Positions 1-13,096 of a stretch of 64,000 nt of DNA are shown one piece after another. Source of the DNA: Dermacentor variabilis (taxonomy: Eukaryota > Arthropoda > Arachnida > Ixodida > Ixodidae). The stretch's first letter is position 1. Every line of letters starts with the position of its first letter. The position numbers and the translations under genes were made by a program. Location: positions 223,830,024-223,894,023 of the forward strand of contig NC_134571.1 of NCBI RefSeq assembly GCF_050947875.1, given 5' to 3'. Below the pieces are notes generated by a model, which saw only the letters and a program-made list of their open reading frames with translations, ran no database searches and was not told where the DNA came from.

Positions 1-3000
1 GATGCGGCGATCAGCACACCTGCTCAAGCAACAGAAGGCGGTTAGATGACATTGCATATGCTGTGCCGCCATGGCCACTGAAGCCGTACGTACACAGTAG
101 CCGATTTGTAGTGTCAGACGTGATTCCCCTTTCTTGCCGTTGGTCTCCGTGTCCGAGAGTAGCGTCGATAGCATGGTCCAGTTGAATGCCAGTTTCTGGT
201 TTCACGGATGCAGCTGGTATGATGCAGCGATCAGCTTCACCTGTTCAAGCAACAGAAGGCGGTTAGACGAGATTGCATATGCTGTGCCGCCATGGCCATG
301 GAAGACGTACGTTGACAGTGGCCGATTTATAGTGTCAGACGTGATTCCCGTCTGTTGCCGTTGGTCTCTGTGTCCGAGATTAACGTTGATAGCATGGTCC
401 AGTTTTATGCCAGTACGGTCCAAAGACGGTCCGCCGGCGAACTGGTTCTACGCATGCCGCTAGTATGATGCGGCGGTCAGCATCACCTGTTCAAGCAACA
501 GCAGGCGATTAGACGACATCGCATATGCTGTGCGGCCATGGTCACTGAAGCCATACGTTGTTAGTGGCCGATTTATTGTGTCAGACGCGATTCCCGTCTG
601 TTGCCGTTGCTCTCCGTGTCCGAGAGCAACGCTGATAGCATGGTCCATTTGAATGCCAGTACGGTGCAAAGACGGTCCGATGGCGCACTAGTTCCACGCA
701 TGCCGCTGGTATGATGCGGCGATCAGCTTCACCTGTTCCAGCAACAGAAGGCGGTTAGACGACATTGCATATGCTGTGCCGCCATGGCCACGGAAGACGT
801 ACGTTGACAGTGGCCGATTTATAGTGTCAGACGTGATTCCCGTCTCTTGTCGTTGCTCTCCGTGTCCGAGAGTAACGTTGGTAGCATGGCCCATTTGAAT
901 GGCAGTACGGTGCAAAGACGGTCAGACGGCGCACTGGTTCTACGCAAGCCGCTGGTATGATGCGGCGATCAGCACACCTGTTCAAGCAACAGAAGGCGGT
1001 TAGATGACATTGCATATGCTGTGCCGCCATGGCCACTGAAGCCGTAGGTTAACAGTGGCCGATATATAGTGTCAGACGTGATTCCCGTCTCTTGCCGTTG
1101 GTCTCCCTTGCCGAGATTAACGTTGATAGCATGGCCCAGTTGAATGCCAGTGCGGTGCAAAGACGGTCCGATGGCGCACTGGTTCCACGCATGCTGCTTG
1201 TATGATGCGGCGATCAGCACACCTGTTCAAGCAACAGAAGGCGGTTAGATGACATTGCATATGCTGTGCCGCCATGGCCACTGAAGCCATATGTTAACAG
1301 TTGCCTATACATAGTGTCAGACGTGAATCCGGTCTCTTGCCGTTGGTCTCCTTGTCCGATAGTAACGTTGATAGCATGGTCCAGTTGAATGCCGTTAAGG
1401 TCGAAAGACGGTCCGATGGCGCACTGGTTCCACGCATGCGGCTGGTATGATGCGGCGATCAGCATCACCTGTTCAAGCAACAGAAGGCGGTCAGATGACA
1501 TTGCATATGCTGTGCCGCCATGGCCACTGAAGCCGTACGTTGACAGTGGCCGATTTATAGTGTCAGACGTGATTCCCCTTTCTTGCCGTTGGTCTCCGTG
1601 TCCGAGAGTAGCGTCGATAGCATGGTCCAGTTGAATGCCAGTTTCTGGTTTCACGGATGCAGCTGGTATGATGCAGCGATCAGCTTCACCTGCTCAAGCA
1701 ACAGAAGGCTGTTAGACGAGATTGCATATGCTGTGCCGCCATGCCCATGGAAGACGTACGTTGATAGTGGCCGATTTATAGTGTCAGACGTGATTCCCGT
1801 CTCTTGCCGTTGGTCTCCGTGTCCGAGAGTAACGTTGGTAGCATGGTCCATTTGAATGCCAGTACGGTCCAATGACGGTCCGACGGCGAACTGGTTCTAC
1901 GCATGCCGCTAGTATGATGCGGCGGTCAGCATCACCTGTTCAAGCAACAGCAGGCGATTAGACGACATCGCATATGCTGTGCCGCCATGGTCACTGAAGC
2001 CATACGTTGTTAGTGGCCGATTTATTGTGTCAGACGTGATTCCCGTCTGTTGCCGTTGGTCTCCGTGTCCGAGAGCAACGCTGATAGCATGGTCCATTTG
2101 AATGCCAGTACGGTGCAAAGACGGTCCGATGGCGCACTAGTTCCACGCATGCCGCTGGTATGATGCAGCGATCAGCGTCACCTGTTCAAGCAACAGAAGG
2201 CTGTTAGATGACATTGCATACGCTGTGCCGCCATGTCCACTGAAGCCGTAGGTTAACAGTGGCCGATATATAGTGTCAGACGTGATTCCCGTCTCTTGCC
2301 GTTGGTCTCCTTGTCCGAGAGTAACGTTGATAGCATGGTCCAGTTGAATGCCATTACGGTCCAAAGACGGTCCGATGGCGCACTGGTTCCACGCATGCCG
2401 CTGGTATGATGCGGCGAACAGCACACCTGTTCAAGCAACAGAAGGCGGTTAGACGACATCGCATATGCTGTGCCGCCATGGCCACTGAAGCCGTAGGTTA
2501 ACAGTGGCCGATATATAGTGTCAGACGTGATTCCCGTCTCTTGCCGTTGGTCTCCTTGTCCGAGAGCAACGTTGGTAGCATGGCCCATTTGAATGGCAGT
2601 ACGGTCCAAAGACGGTCCGACTGCGCACTGGTTCTACGCATGCTGCTGGTGTGATGCGGCGATCAGCACACATGTTCAAGCAACAGAATGCGGTTAGATG
2701 ACATTGCATATGTTGTGCCGCCATGGCCACTGAAGCCATATGTTAACAGTTGCCCATTCATAGTGTCAGACGTGAATCCCGTTGCTTGCCGTTGGTCTCC
2801 TTGTCCGAGAGTAACGTTGATAGCATGGTCCAGTTGAATGCCAGTACGGTACAAAGACGGTCCGATGGCGCACTGGTTCCACGCATGCCGCGGGTATGAT
2901 GCGGCGATCAGCACACCTGTTCAAGCAACAGAAGGCGGTTAGATGACATTGCATATGCTGTGCCGCCATGGCCACTGAAGCCGTAGGTTAACAGTGGCCG

Positions 3001-5584
3001 ATTTATAGTGTCAGACGTGATTCCCGTTTCTTGCCGTTGGTCTCCTTGTCCGAGAGTAACGTTGATAGAATGGTCCAGTTGAATGCCAGTACGGTGCAAA
3101 GACGGTCCGATGGCGCACTGGTTCCACGCATGCCGCTGGTATGATGCGGCGATCAGCACACCTGTTCAAGCAACAGAAGGCGGTTAGACGACATTGCATA
3201 TGCTGTGCCGCCATGGCCACTGAAGCCGTAGGTTAACAGTGGCCGATATATAGTGTCAGACGTGATTCCCGTCTCTTGCCGTTGGTCTCCTTGTCCGAGA
3301 GCAACGTTGGTAGCATGGCCCATTTGAATGGCAGTACGGTCCAAAGACGGTCCGACGGCGCACTGGTTCTACGCATGCTGCTGGTATGATGCGGCGATCA
3401 GCACACCTGTTCAAGCAACAGAAGGCGGTTAGATGACATTGCATATGCTGTGCCGCCATGGCCACTGAAGCCATATGTTAACAGTTGCCCATTCATAGTG
3501 TCAGACGTGAATCCCGTCTCTTGCCGTTGGTCTCCTTGTCCGAGAGTAACGTTGATAGCATGGTCCAGTTGAATGCGAGTACGGTGCAAAGACGGTCGAT
3601 GGCGCACTGGTTCCACGCATGCCGCGGGTATGATGCGGCGATCAGCATCACCTGTTCAAGCAACAGAAGGCGGTTAGACAACATTGCGTATGCTGTGCTG
3701 CCATGGCCAGTGAAGCCGTACGTTTACAGTGGCCGATTAATTGTGTCAGACGTCATTCCCGTCTCTTGCCGTTGGTCTCTGTGTCCGACAGTAACGCTGA
3801 TAGCATGGTCCAGTTGAATGCCAGTACGGTGCAAAGACGGCCCGATGGCGCTCTGGTTCCACGCATGCCGCTGGTGTGATACGGCGATCAGCATCACCTG
3901 TTCAAGCAACAGAAGGCGGTTAGACGACATTGCATATGCTGTGCTGCCATGGCCACTCAAGCCGTACGTTGACAGTGGCCGATTAATAGTGTCACGCGTG
4001 ATTCCCGTCCCTTGCCGTTGGTCTCCGTGTCCGAGAGTAACGGTGATAGCATGGTCCAGTTGAATGCTAGTACTGTGCAAAGACGGTCTGGTCCGATGGC
4101 GCACTGGTTTCACGGATGCAGCTGGTATCATGCAGCGATCAGCTTCACCTGTTCAAGCAACAGAAGGCGGTTAGACGACATTGCATATGCTGTGCCGCCA
4201 TGGCCACTGAAGCCGTACGTTGACAGTGGCCGATTTATAGCGTCGGACGTGATTCCCGTCTCTTGCCGGTGGTCTCCGTGTCCGAGAGTAACGTTGATTG
4301 CATGGTCCAGTTGAATGCCAGTACGGTGCAATGACGGTCCGATGGCGCACTGGTTCCACGCATGCCGCTGGTATGATGTGGCGATCAGCATCACCGGTAC
4401 AAGCAACAGAAGGCGGTTAGACCACATTGCATATGCTGTGCCGCCATGGCCACTGAAGCCGTACGTTGACAGTGGCCGATTTATATTGTCAGACTTGATT
4501 CCCGTCTCTTGTCGTTGCTCTCCGTGTCCGAGAGTAACGTTGGTAGCATGGCCCATTTGAATGGCAGTACGGTCCAAAGACGGTCCGATGGCGCACTGAT
4601 TCCACGCATGCCGCTGGTATGATGCGGCGGTCAGCATCACCTGTTCAAGCAACAGAAGGCGGTTAGACGACATTGCATATCATGCTGTGCCGCCATGGCC
4701 ACTGAAGCCGTACGCTGACAGTGGCGGATTTATATTGTCAGACTTGATTCCCGTCTCTTGCCGTTGCTCTCCGTGTCCGAGAGCAACGTTGGTAGCATGG
4801 CCCATTTGAATGGCAGCACGGTCCAAAGACGGTCCGACGGCGCACTGGTTTTACGCATGCTGCTGGTATGATGCGGCGATCAGCACACCTGTTCAAGCAA
4901 CAGAAGGCGGTTAGACGAGATTGCATATGCTGTGCCGCCATGGCCATGGAAGACGTACGTTGACAGTGGCCGATTTATAGTGTCAGACGTGATTCCCGTC
5001 TCTTGCCGGTGGTCTCCGTGTCCGAGAGTAACGTTGATTGCATGGTCCAGTTGAATGCCAGTACGGTGCAAAGACGGTCCGATGGCGCACTGGTTCCACG
5101 CATGCCGCTGGTATGATGCGGCCATCAGCATCACCTGTTCAAGCAATAGAAGGCAGTTAGACGACATTTCATATGCTGTGCCGCCATGGCCACGGAAGGC
5201 GTACGTTGACAGTGGCCGATTTATAGTGTCACACCTGATTCCCGTCCCTTGCCGTTGGTCTCCGTGTCCGAGAGTAACGTTGATAGTATGGTCCAGTTGA
5301 ATGCCAGTACGGTGCAAAGAGGGTCCGATGGCGCACTGGTTCCACGCATGCCGCTGGTATGATGCGGCGGTCAGCATCACCTCTTCAAGCAACAGAAGGC
5401 GGTTAGACGACATTGCATATGCTGTGCCGCCATGGCCACTGAAGCCGTACGTTGACATTGGCCGATTAATTGTGTCAGACGTGATTCCCGTCTCTTGCCG
5501 TTGGTCTCCGTGTCCGAGAGTAACGTTGATAGCATGGTCCAGTTGAATGCCAGTACGGTGCAAAGAGGGTCCGATGGCGCACTG
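1..5584. repeat. 246-bp satellite array, left segment
   Basis: This is tandem DNA with a unit of about 246 bp. Landmarks recur once per unit, for example GCATATGCTGTGCCGCCATGG, GTGTCAGACGTGATTCCC and GGTCCGATGGCGCACTGG. Successive copies differ by scattered substitutions. Unit length is 246 bp in the commonest form and 245 bp where CAGCATCACC is shortened to CAGCACACC. The array is already in progress at base 1, so its left end lies outside the window. Many open frames run through it on both strands because 246 is divisible by three and the unit has few stops. They differ at the amino-acid level between copies and are broken by the 245-bp units, so I do not call them genes. The segment ends at the CTG duplication that precedes a palindromic insertion. 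Confidence 0.97.
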
Positions 5585-5803
5585 GGGACGTATTCTGAAA
5601 CGTTCACCGCCGCGAAAGTTTCGCCCTGGCCACGCCTCCGCCGTTGCGGCGCGCTCTGAATGGCTTTTTTGACAAAACCAGAAATTCAGGTGGCGCAGGT
5701 GAATTTCCGGTTTTGTCAAAGCAGCCATTCAGCGCGCGCCGCAACGGCGGAGGCGTGGCCAGGGCGAAACTTTCGCGGCGGCGAACGTTTCAGAATACGT
5801 CCC
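5585..5803. mobile_element. Palindromic MITE inserted in the satellite
   Basis: A 219-bp insertion interrupts a satellite unit. Its two arms, 5,585-5,687 and 5,701-5,803, are 103 bp each and are reverse complements with 5 mismatches, around a 13-base centre. The ends are GGGACGTATTCTGAAACG and its complement. CTG (5,582-5,584 and 5,804-5,806) flanks both sides, so removing the element and one CTG restores the normal satellite sequence GCACTGGTTCC. It carries no coding capacity. A 3-bp duplication with G-rich termini suits mobilisation by a PIF/Harbinger-type transposase, but the family assignment is an inference. It could also be a foldback element of another superfamily. Confidence 0.9.
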
Positions 5804-6653
5804 CTGGTTCCACGCATGCCGCTGGTATGATGCGGCGGTCAGCATCACCTGTTCAAGCAACAGAAGGCGGTTAGACGACATTGCATATGCTGTGCTGCCA
5901 TGGCCACTCAAGCCGTACGTTGACAGTGGCCGATTAATAGTGTCACACGTGATTCCCGTCCCTTGCCGTTGGTCTCCGTGTCCGAGAGTAACGTTGATAG
6001 CATGGTCCAGTTGAATGCCAGTGCGGTCCAAAGACGGTCCGATGGGGCACTGGTTCCACGCATGCCGCTGGTATGATGCGGCGATCAGCATCACCTGTTC
6101 AACCAATAGAAGGCGGTTAGACCACATTGCATATACTGTGCCGCCATGGCCACTGAAGCCGTACGTTGACAGTGGCCGATTTATAGTGTCAGAAGTGATT
6201 CCCGTCTCTTGCTGGTGGCCTCCGTCTCCGAGAGTAACGTTGATTGCATGGTCCAGTTGAATGCCAGTACGGCGCACTGGTTCCATGCATGCCGCTGGTA
6301 TGATGCCGCGATCAGCTTCACCAGTTCAAACAACAGGAGGCGGTTAGACGACATTGGATATGCTGTGCCGCCATGGCGACTGATGCCGTACGTTAACAGT
6401 GGCCGATTTATAGTGTCAGACGTGATTCACGTCTCTTGCCGTTGGTCACTGTGTCCGAGATTAACGTTGATAGCATGGTCCAGTTGAATGCCAGTGCGGT
6501 CCAAAGACGGTCCGATGGGGCACTGGTTCCACGCATGCCGCTGGTATGATGCGGCGATCAGCATCACCTGTTCAACCAATAGAAGGCGGTTAGACCACAT
6601 TGCATATACTGTGCCGCCATGGCCACTGAAGCCGTACGTTGACAGTGGCCGAT

Positions 6654-7775
6654 TTATAGTGTCAGAAGTGATTCCCGTCTCTTGCTGGTGGTCTCCGTCT
6701 CCGAGAGTAACGTTGATTGCATGGTCCAGTTGAATGCCAGTACGGCGCACTGGTTCCATGCATGCCGCTGGTATGATGCGGCGATCAGCATCACCTGTTC
6801 AAGCAAGAGAAGGCGGTTAGACGACATTGGATATGCTGTGCCGCCATGGCCACTGAAGCCGTACGTTGACAGTGGCCGATTTATAGTGTCGGACGTGATC
6901 CCCGTCTCTTGCTGGTGGTCGCCGTGTCCGAGAGTAACGTTGATAGCATGGTCCAGTTGAATGCCAGTATGGTGCAAAGACGGTCCGATGGCGCACTGGT
7001 TCCACGCATGCCGCTGGTATGATGCGGCGATCAGCATCACCTGTTCAACCAATAGAAGGCGGTTAGACGACATTGCATATGCTGTGCCGCCATGGCCACT
7101 GAAGCCGTACGTTGACAGTGGCCGATTTATAGTGTCAGACGTGATTGCCTTCTCTTGTCGTTGGTCGCCGTGTCCGAGAGTAACGTTGATAGCATGGTCC
7201 AGTTGAATGCCAGTACGTTCCAAAGACGGTCCGATGGCGCACTGGTTCCACGGATGCAGCTGGTATGATGCCGCGATCAGCTTCAGATTTTCAAGCAACA
7301 GAAGCCGGTTAGACGACATTGCATATGCTGTGCCGCCATGGCCACTGAAGCCGTACGTTGACAGTGGCCGATTTATAGTGTCAGATGTGATTCCCGTCTC
7401 TTGCCGGTGGTCTCCGTGTCCGAGAGTAACGTTGATTGCATGGTCCAGTTGAATGCCAGTACGGTGCAAAGACGGTCCTATGAGGCACTGGTTCCAGGCA
7501 TGCCGCTGGTATGATGCGGCGGTCAGCATCACCGGTTCAAGCAACAGAAGGCGGTTAGACGACATTGCAGATGCTGTGCCGCCATGGCCACTGAAGCCGT
7601 ACGTTGACAGTGGCCGATTTATAGTGTCAGACGTGATTCCCGCCTCTTGCCGGTGGTCTCCTTGTCCGAGAGTAACGTTGATAGCATGGTCCAGTTGAAT
7701 GCCAGTACGGTGCAAAGACGGTCCGATGGCGCACTGGTTCCACGCATGCCGCTGGTATGATGCGGCGATCAGCAC
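6654..7775 (-). other. Longest open frame through the satellite (373 codons)
   Basis: Four and a half consecutive 246-bp units read through on the minus strand without a stop, giving a protein with an 82-residue period and motifs such as LDHAINVTLGHGDQRQE and GFSGHGGTAYAMSSNRLLL in each period. It is open only because these units happen to be 246 bp long; adjacent 245-bp units shift the frame. I see no splice, promoter or poly(A) context and no recognisable domain. I record it as a curiosity of the satellite, not as a gene. Confidence 0.3.
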
Positions 7776-9175
7776 ACCTGTTCAAGCAACAGAAGGCGGT
7801 TAGACGACATTGCATATGCTGTGCCGCCATGGCCACTGAAGCCGTAGGTTAACAGTGGCCGATATATAGTGTCAGACGTGATTCCCGTCTCTTGCCGTTG
7901 GTCTCCTTGTCCGAGAGCAACGTTGGTAGCATGGCCCATTTGAATGGCAGTACGGTCCAAAGACGGTCCGACGGCGCACTGGTTCTACGCATGCTGCTGG
8001 TATGATGCGGCGATCAGCACACCTGTTCAAGCAACAGAAGGCGGTTAGATGACATTGCATATGCTGTGCCGCCATGGCCACTGAAGCCATATGTTAACAG
8101 TTGCCCATTCATAGTGTCAGACGTGAATCCCGTCTCTTGCCGTTGGTCTCCTTGTCCGAGAGTAACGTTGATAGCAAGGTCCAGTTGAATGCGAGTACGG
8201 TGCAAAGACGGTCGATGGCGCACTGGTTCCACGCATGCCGCGGGTATGATGCGGCGATCAGCATCACCTGTTCAAGCAACAGAAGGCGGTTAGACGACAT
8301 TGCGTATGCTGTGCTGCCATGGCCAGTGAAGCCGTACGTTGACAGTGGCCGATTAATTGTGTCAGACGTCATTCCCGTCTCTTGCCGTTGGTCTCTGTGT
8401 CCGACAGTAACGCTGATAGCATGGTCCAGTTGAATGCCAGAACGGTGCAATGACGGTCCGATGGCGCACTGGTTCCACGCATGCCGCTGGTATGATGCGG
8501 CCATCAGCAGCACCTGTTCAAGCAACAGAAGGCGGTTAGACGACATTTCATATGCTGTGTCGCCATGGCCACGGAAGGCGTACGTTGACATGGCCGATGT
8601 ATAGTGTCACACGTGATTCCCGTCCCTTGCCGTTGGTCTCCGTGTCCGAGAGTAACGTTGATAGTATGGTCCAGTTGAATTCCAGTACGGTGCAAAGACG
8701 GCCCGATGGCGCTCTGGTTCCACGCATGCCGCTGGTGTGATACGGCGATCAGCATCACCTGTTCAAGCAACAGAAGGCGGTTAGACGACATTGCATATGC
8801 TGTGCTGCCATGGCCACTCAAGCCGTACGTTGACAGTGGCCGATTAATAGTGTCACGCGTGATTCCCGTCCCTTGCCGTTGGTCTCCGTGTCCGAGAGTA
8901 ACGGTGATAGCATGGTCCAGTTGAATGCTAGTACTGTGCAAAGACGGTCTGGTCCGATGGCGCACTGGTTTCACGGATGCAGCTGGTATCATGCAGCGAT
9001 CAGCTTCACCTGTTCAAGCAACAGAAGGCGGTTAGACGACATTGCATATGCTGTGCCGCCATGGCCACTGAAGCCGTACGTTGACAGTGGCCGATTTATA
9101 GCGTCGGACGTGATTCCCGTCTCTTGCCGGTGGTCTCCGTGTCCGAGAGTAACGTTGATTGCATGGTCCAGTTGA
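7769..9175. repeat. Higher-order duplicate of about 3,153-4,314, with an extra unit
   Basis: Units from 3,153 onward recur at offset 4,616 bp up to about 8,450. From 8,706 the offset becomes 4,861 bp, so one 245-bp unit has been added in between. The added unit, with GTGTCGCCATGG and GACATGGCCGATGTATAG, is itself repeated 742 bp later (about 8,440-8,698 versus 9,182-9,440). The same block also recurs near 13,363-14,460 at offset 10,210 bp. Boundaries were placed by comparing unit-specific variants and are approximate. Confidence 0.8.
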
Positions 9176-10456
9176 ATGCCAGAACGGTGCAATGACGGTC
9201 CGATGGCGCACTGGTTCCACGCATGCCGCTGGTATGATGCGGCCATCAGCAGCACCTGTTCAAGCAACAGAAGGCGGTTAGACGACATTTCATATGCTGT
9301 GTCGCCATGGCCACGGAAGGCGTACGTTGACATGGCCGATGTATAGTGTCACACGTGATTCCCGTCCCTTGCCGTTGGTCTCCGTGTCCGAGAGTAACGT
9401 TGATAGTATGGTCCAGTTGAATTCCAGTACGGTGCAAAGAGGGTCCGATGGCGCACTGGTTCCACGCATGCCGCTGGTATGATGCGGCGGTTAGCATCAC
9501 CTCTTCAAGCAACAGAAGGCGGTTAGACGACATTGCGTATGCTGTGCCGCCATGGCCACTGAAGCCGTACGTTGACATTGGCCGGTTAATTGTGTCAGAC
9601 GTGATTCCCGTCTCTTGCCGTTGGTCTCCGTGTCCGAGAGTAAGGTTGATAGCATGGTCCAGTTGAATGCCAGTACGGTGCAAAGAGGGTCCGATGGCGC
9701 ACTGGTTCCACGCATGCCGCTGGTATGATGCGGCGGTCAGCATCACCTGTTCAAGCAACAGAAGGCGATTAGACGGCACTGCATATACTGTGCCGCCATG
9801 GCCACTGAAACCGTACGTTGACAGTGGCCGGTTAATTGTGTCAGACGTGATTCCCGTCTCTTGCCGTTGGTCTCTGTGTCCGACAGTAACGTTGATAGCA
9901 TGGTCCAGTTGAATGCCAGTTCGGTGTAAAGACGCACTGCTTCCACGCATGCCGCTGGTGTGATGCGGGGATCAGCGTCACCTGTTCAAGCAAAAGAAGG
10001 CGGTTAGACCACATTGCATATGCTGTGCCGCCATGGCCACTGAAGCCGTACGTTGACAGTGGCCGATTTATATTGTCAGACTTGATTCCCGTCTCTTGTC
10101 GTTGCTCTCCGTGTCCGAGAGTAACGTTGGTAGCATGGCCCATTTGAATGGCAGTACGGTCCAAAGACGGTCCGATGGCGCACTGATTCCACGCATGCCG
10201 CTGGTATGATGCGGCGGTCAGCATCACCTGTACAAGCAACAGAAGGCGGTTAGACGACATTGCATATCATGCTGTGCCGCCATGGCCACTGAAGCCGTAC
10301 GCTGACAGTGGCGGATTTATATTGTCAGACTTGATTCCCGTCTCTTGCCGTTGCTCTCCGTGTCCGAGAGCAACGTTGGTAGCATGGCCCATTTGAATGG
10401 CAGCACGGTCCAAAGACGGTCCGACGGCGCACTGGTTTTACGCATGCTGCTGGTAT

Positions 10457-13096
10457 GATGCGGCGATCAGCACACCTGCTCAAGCAACAGAAGGCGGTTA
10501 GATGACATTGCATATGCTGTGCCGCCATGGCCACTGAAGCCGTACGTACACAGTAGCCGATTTGTAGTGTCAGACGTGATTCCCCTTTCTTGCCGTTGGT
10601 CTCCGTGTCCGAGAGTAGCGTCGATAGCATGGTCCAGTTGAATGCCAGTTTCTGGTTTCACGGATGCAGCTGGTATGATGCAGCGATCAGCTTCACCTGT
10701 TCAAGCAACAGAAGGCGGTTAGGCGAGATTGCATATGCTGTGCCGCCATGGCCATGGAAGACGTACGTTGACAGTGGCCGATTTATAGTGTCAGACGTGA
10801 TTCCCGTCTGTTGCCGTTGGTCTCTGTGTCCGAGATTAACGTTGATAGCATGGTCCAGTTTTATGCCAGTACGGTCCAAAGACGGTCCGACGGCGAACTG
10901 GTTCTACGCATGCCGCTAGTATGATGCGGCGGTCAGCATCACCTGTTCAAGCAACAGCAGGCGATTAGACGACATCGCATATGCTGTGCGGCCATGGTCA
11001 CTGAAGCCATACGTTGTTAGTGGCCGATTTATTGTGTCAGACGTGATTCCCGTCTGTTGCCGTTGCTCTCCGTGTCCGAGAGCAACGCTGATAGCATGGT
11101 CCATTTGAATGCCAGTACGGTGCAAAGACGGTCCGATGGCGCACTAGTTCCACGCATGCCGCTGGTATGATGCGGCGATCAGCTTCACCTGTTCCAGCAA
11201 CAGAAGGCGGTTAGACGACATTGCATATGCTGTGCCGCCATGGCCACGGAAGACGTACGTTGACAGTGGCCGATTTATAGTGTCAGACGTGATTCCCGTC
11301 TCTTGTCGTTGCTCTCCGTGTCCGAGAGTAACGTTGGTAGCATGGCCCATTTGAATGGCAGTACGGTGCAAAGACGGTCAGACGGCGCACTGGTTCTACG
11401 CAAGCCGCTGGTATGATGCGGCGATCAGCACACCTGTTCAAGCAGCAGAAGGCGGTTAGATGACATTGCATATGCTGTGCCGCCATGGCCACTGAAGCCG
11501 TAGGTTAACAGTGGCCGATATATAGTGTCAGACGTGATTCCCGTCTCTTGCCGTTGGTCTCCCTTGCCGAGATTAACGTTGATAGCATGGCCCAGTTGAA
11601 TGCCAGTGCGGTGCAAAGACGGTCCGATGGCGCACTGGTTCCACGCATGCTGCTTGTATGATGCGGCGATCAGCACACCTGTTCAAGCAACAGAAGGCGG
11701 TTAGATGACATTGCATATGCTGTGCCGCCATGGCCACTGAAGCCATATGTTAACAGTTGCCTATACATAGTGTCAGACGTGAATCCGGTCTCTTGCCGTT
11801 GGTCTCCTTGTCCGATAGTAACGTTGATAGCATGGTCCAGTTGAATGCCGTTAAGGTCGAAAGACGGTCCGATGGCGCACTGGTTCCACGCATGCGGCTG
11901 GTATGATGCGGCGATCAGCATCACCTGTTCAAGCAACAGAAGGCGGTCAGATGACATTGCATATGCTGTGCCGCCATGGCCACTGAAGCCGTACGTTGAC
12001 AGTGGCCGATTTATAGTGTCAGACGTGATTCCCCTTTCTTGCCGTTGGTCTCCGTGTCCGAGAGTAGCGTCGATAGCATGGTCCAGTTGAATGCCAGTTT
12101 CTGGTTTCACGGATGCAGCTGGTATGATGCAGCGATCAGCTTCACCTGCTCAAGCAACAGAAGGCTGTTAGACGAGATTGCATATGCTGTGCCGCCATGC
12201 CCATGGAAGACGTACGTTGATAGTGGCCGATTTATAGTGTCAGACGTGATTCCCGTCTCTTGCCGTTGGTCTCCGTGTCCGAGAGTAACGTTGGTAGCAT
12301 GGTCCATTTGAATGCCAGTACGGTCCAAAGACGGTCCGACGGCGAACTGGTTCTACGCATGCCGCTAGTATGATGCGGCGGTCAGCATCACCTGTTCAAG
12401 CAACAGCAGGCGATTAGACGACATCGCATATGCTGTGCCGCCATGGTCACTGAAGCCATACGTTGTTAGTGGCCGATTTATTGTGTCAGACGTGATTCCC
12501 GTCTGTTGCCGTTGGTCTCCGTGTCCGAGAGCAACGCTGATAGCATGGTCCATTTGAATGCCAGTACGGTGCAAAGACGGTCCGATGGCGCACAAGTTCC
12601 ACGCATGCCGTTGGTATGATGCAGCGATCAGCGTCACCTGTTCAAGCAACAGAAGGCTGTTAGATGACATTGCATACGCTGTGCCGCCATGTCCACTGAA
12701 GCCGTAGGTTAACAGTGGCCGATATATAGTGTCAGACGTGATTCCCGTCTCTTGCCGTTGGTCTCCTTGTCCGAGAGTAACGTTGATAGCATGGTCCAGT
12801 TGAATGCCATTACGGTCCAAAGACGGTCCGATGGCGCACTGGTTCCACGCATGCCGCTGGTATGATGCGGCGATCAGCACACCTGTTCAAGCAACAGAAG
12901 GCGGTTAGACGACATCGCATATGCTGTGCCGCCATGGCCACTGAAGCCGTAGGTTAACAGTGGCCGATATATAGTGTCAGACGTGATTCCCGTCTCTTGC
13001 CGTTGGTCTCCTTGTCCGAGAGCAACGTTGGTAGCATGGCCCATTTGAATGGCAGTACGGTCCAAAGACGGTCCGACGGCGCACTGGTTCTACGCA
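10457..13096. repeat. Higher-order duplicate of positions 1 to about 2,640
   Basis: The order and private variants of about ten consecutive units at 1-2,640 reappear here at a constant offset of 10,456 bp. Diagnostic variants include GTACACAGTAGCCG in the first unit and the altered GCCGTTAAGGTCGAAAG unit. A few point differences separate the copies, such as CACTAGTTCC versus CACAAGTTCC near 12,593. After about 12,880 the copy changes partner and matches 3,153-3,640 better, which suggests unequal exchange or conversion between blocks. The end point is approximate. Confidence 0.85.
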
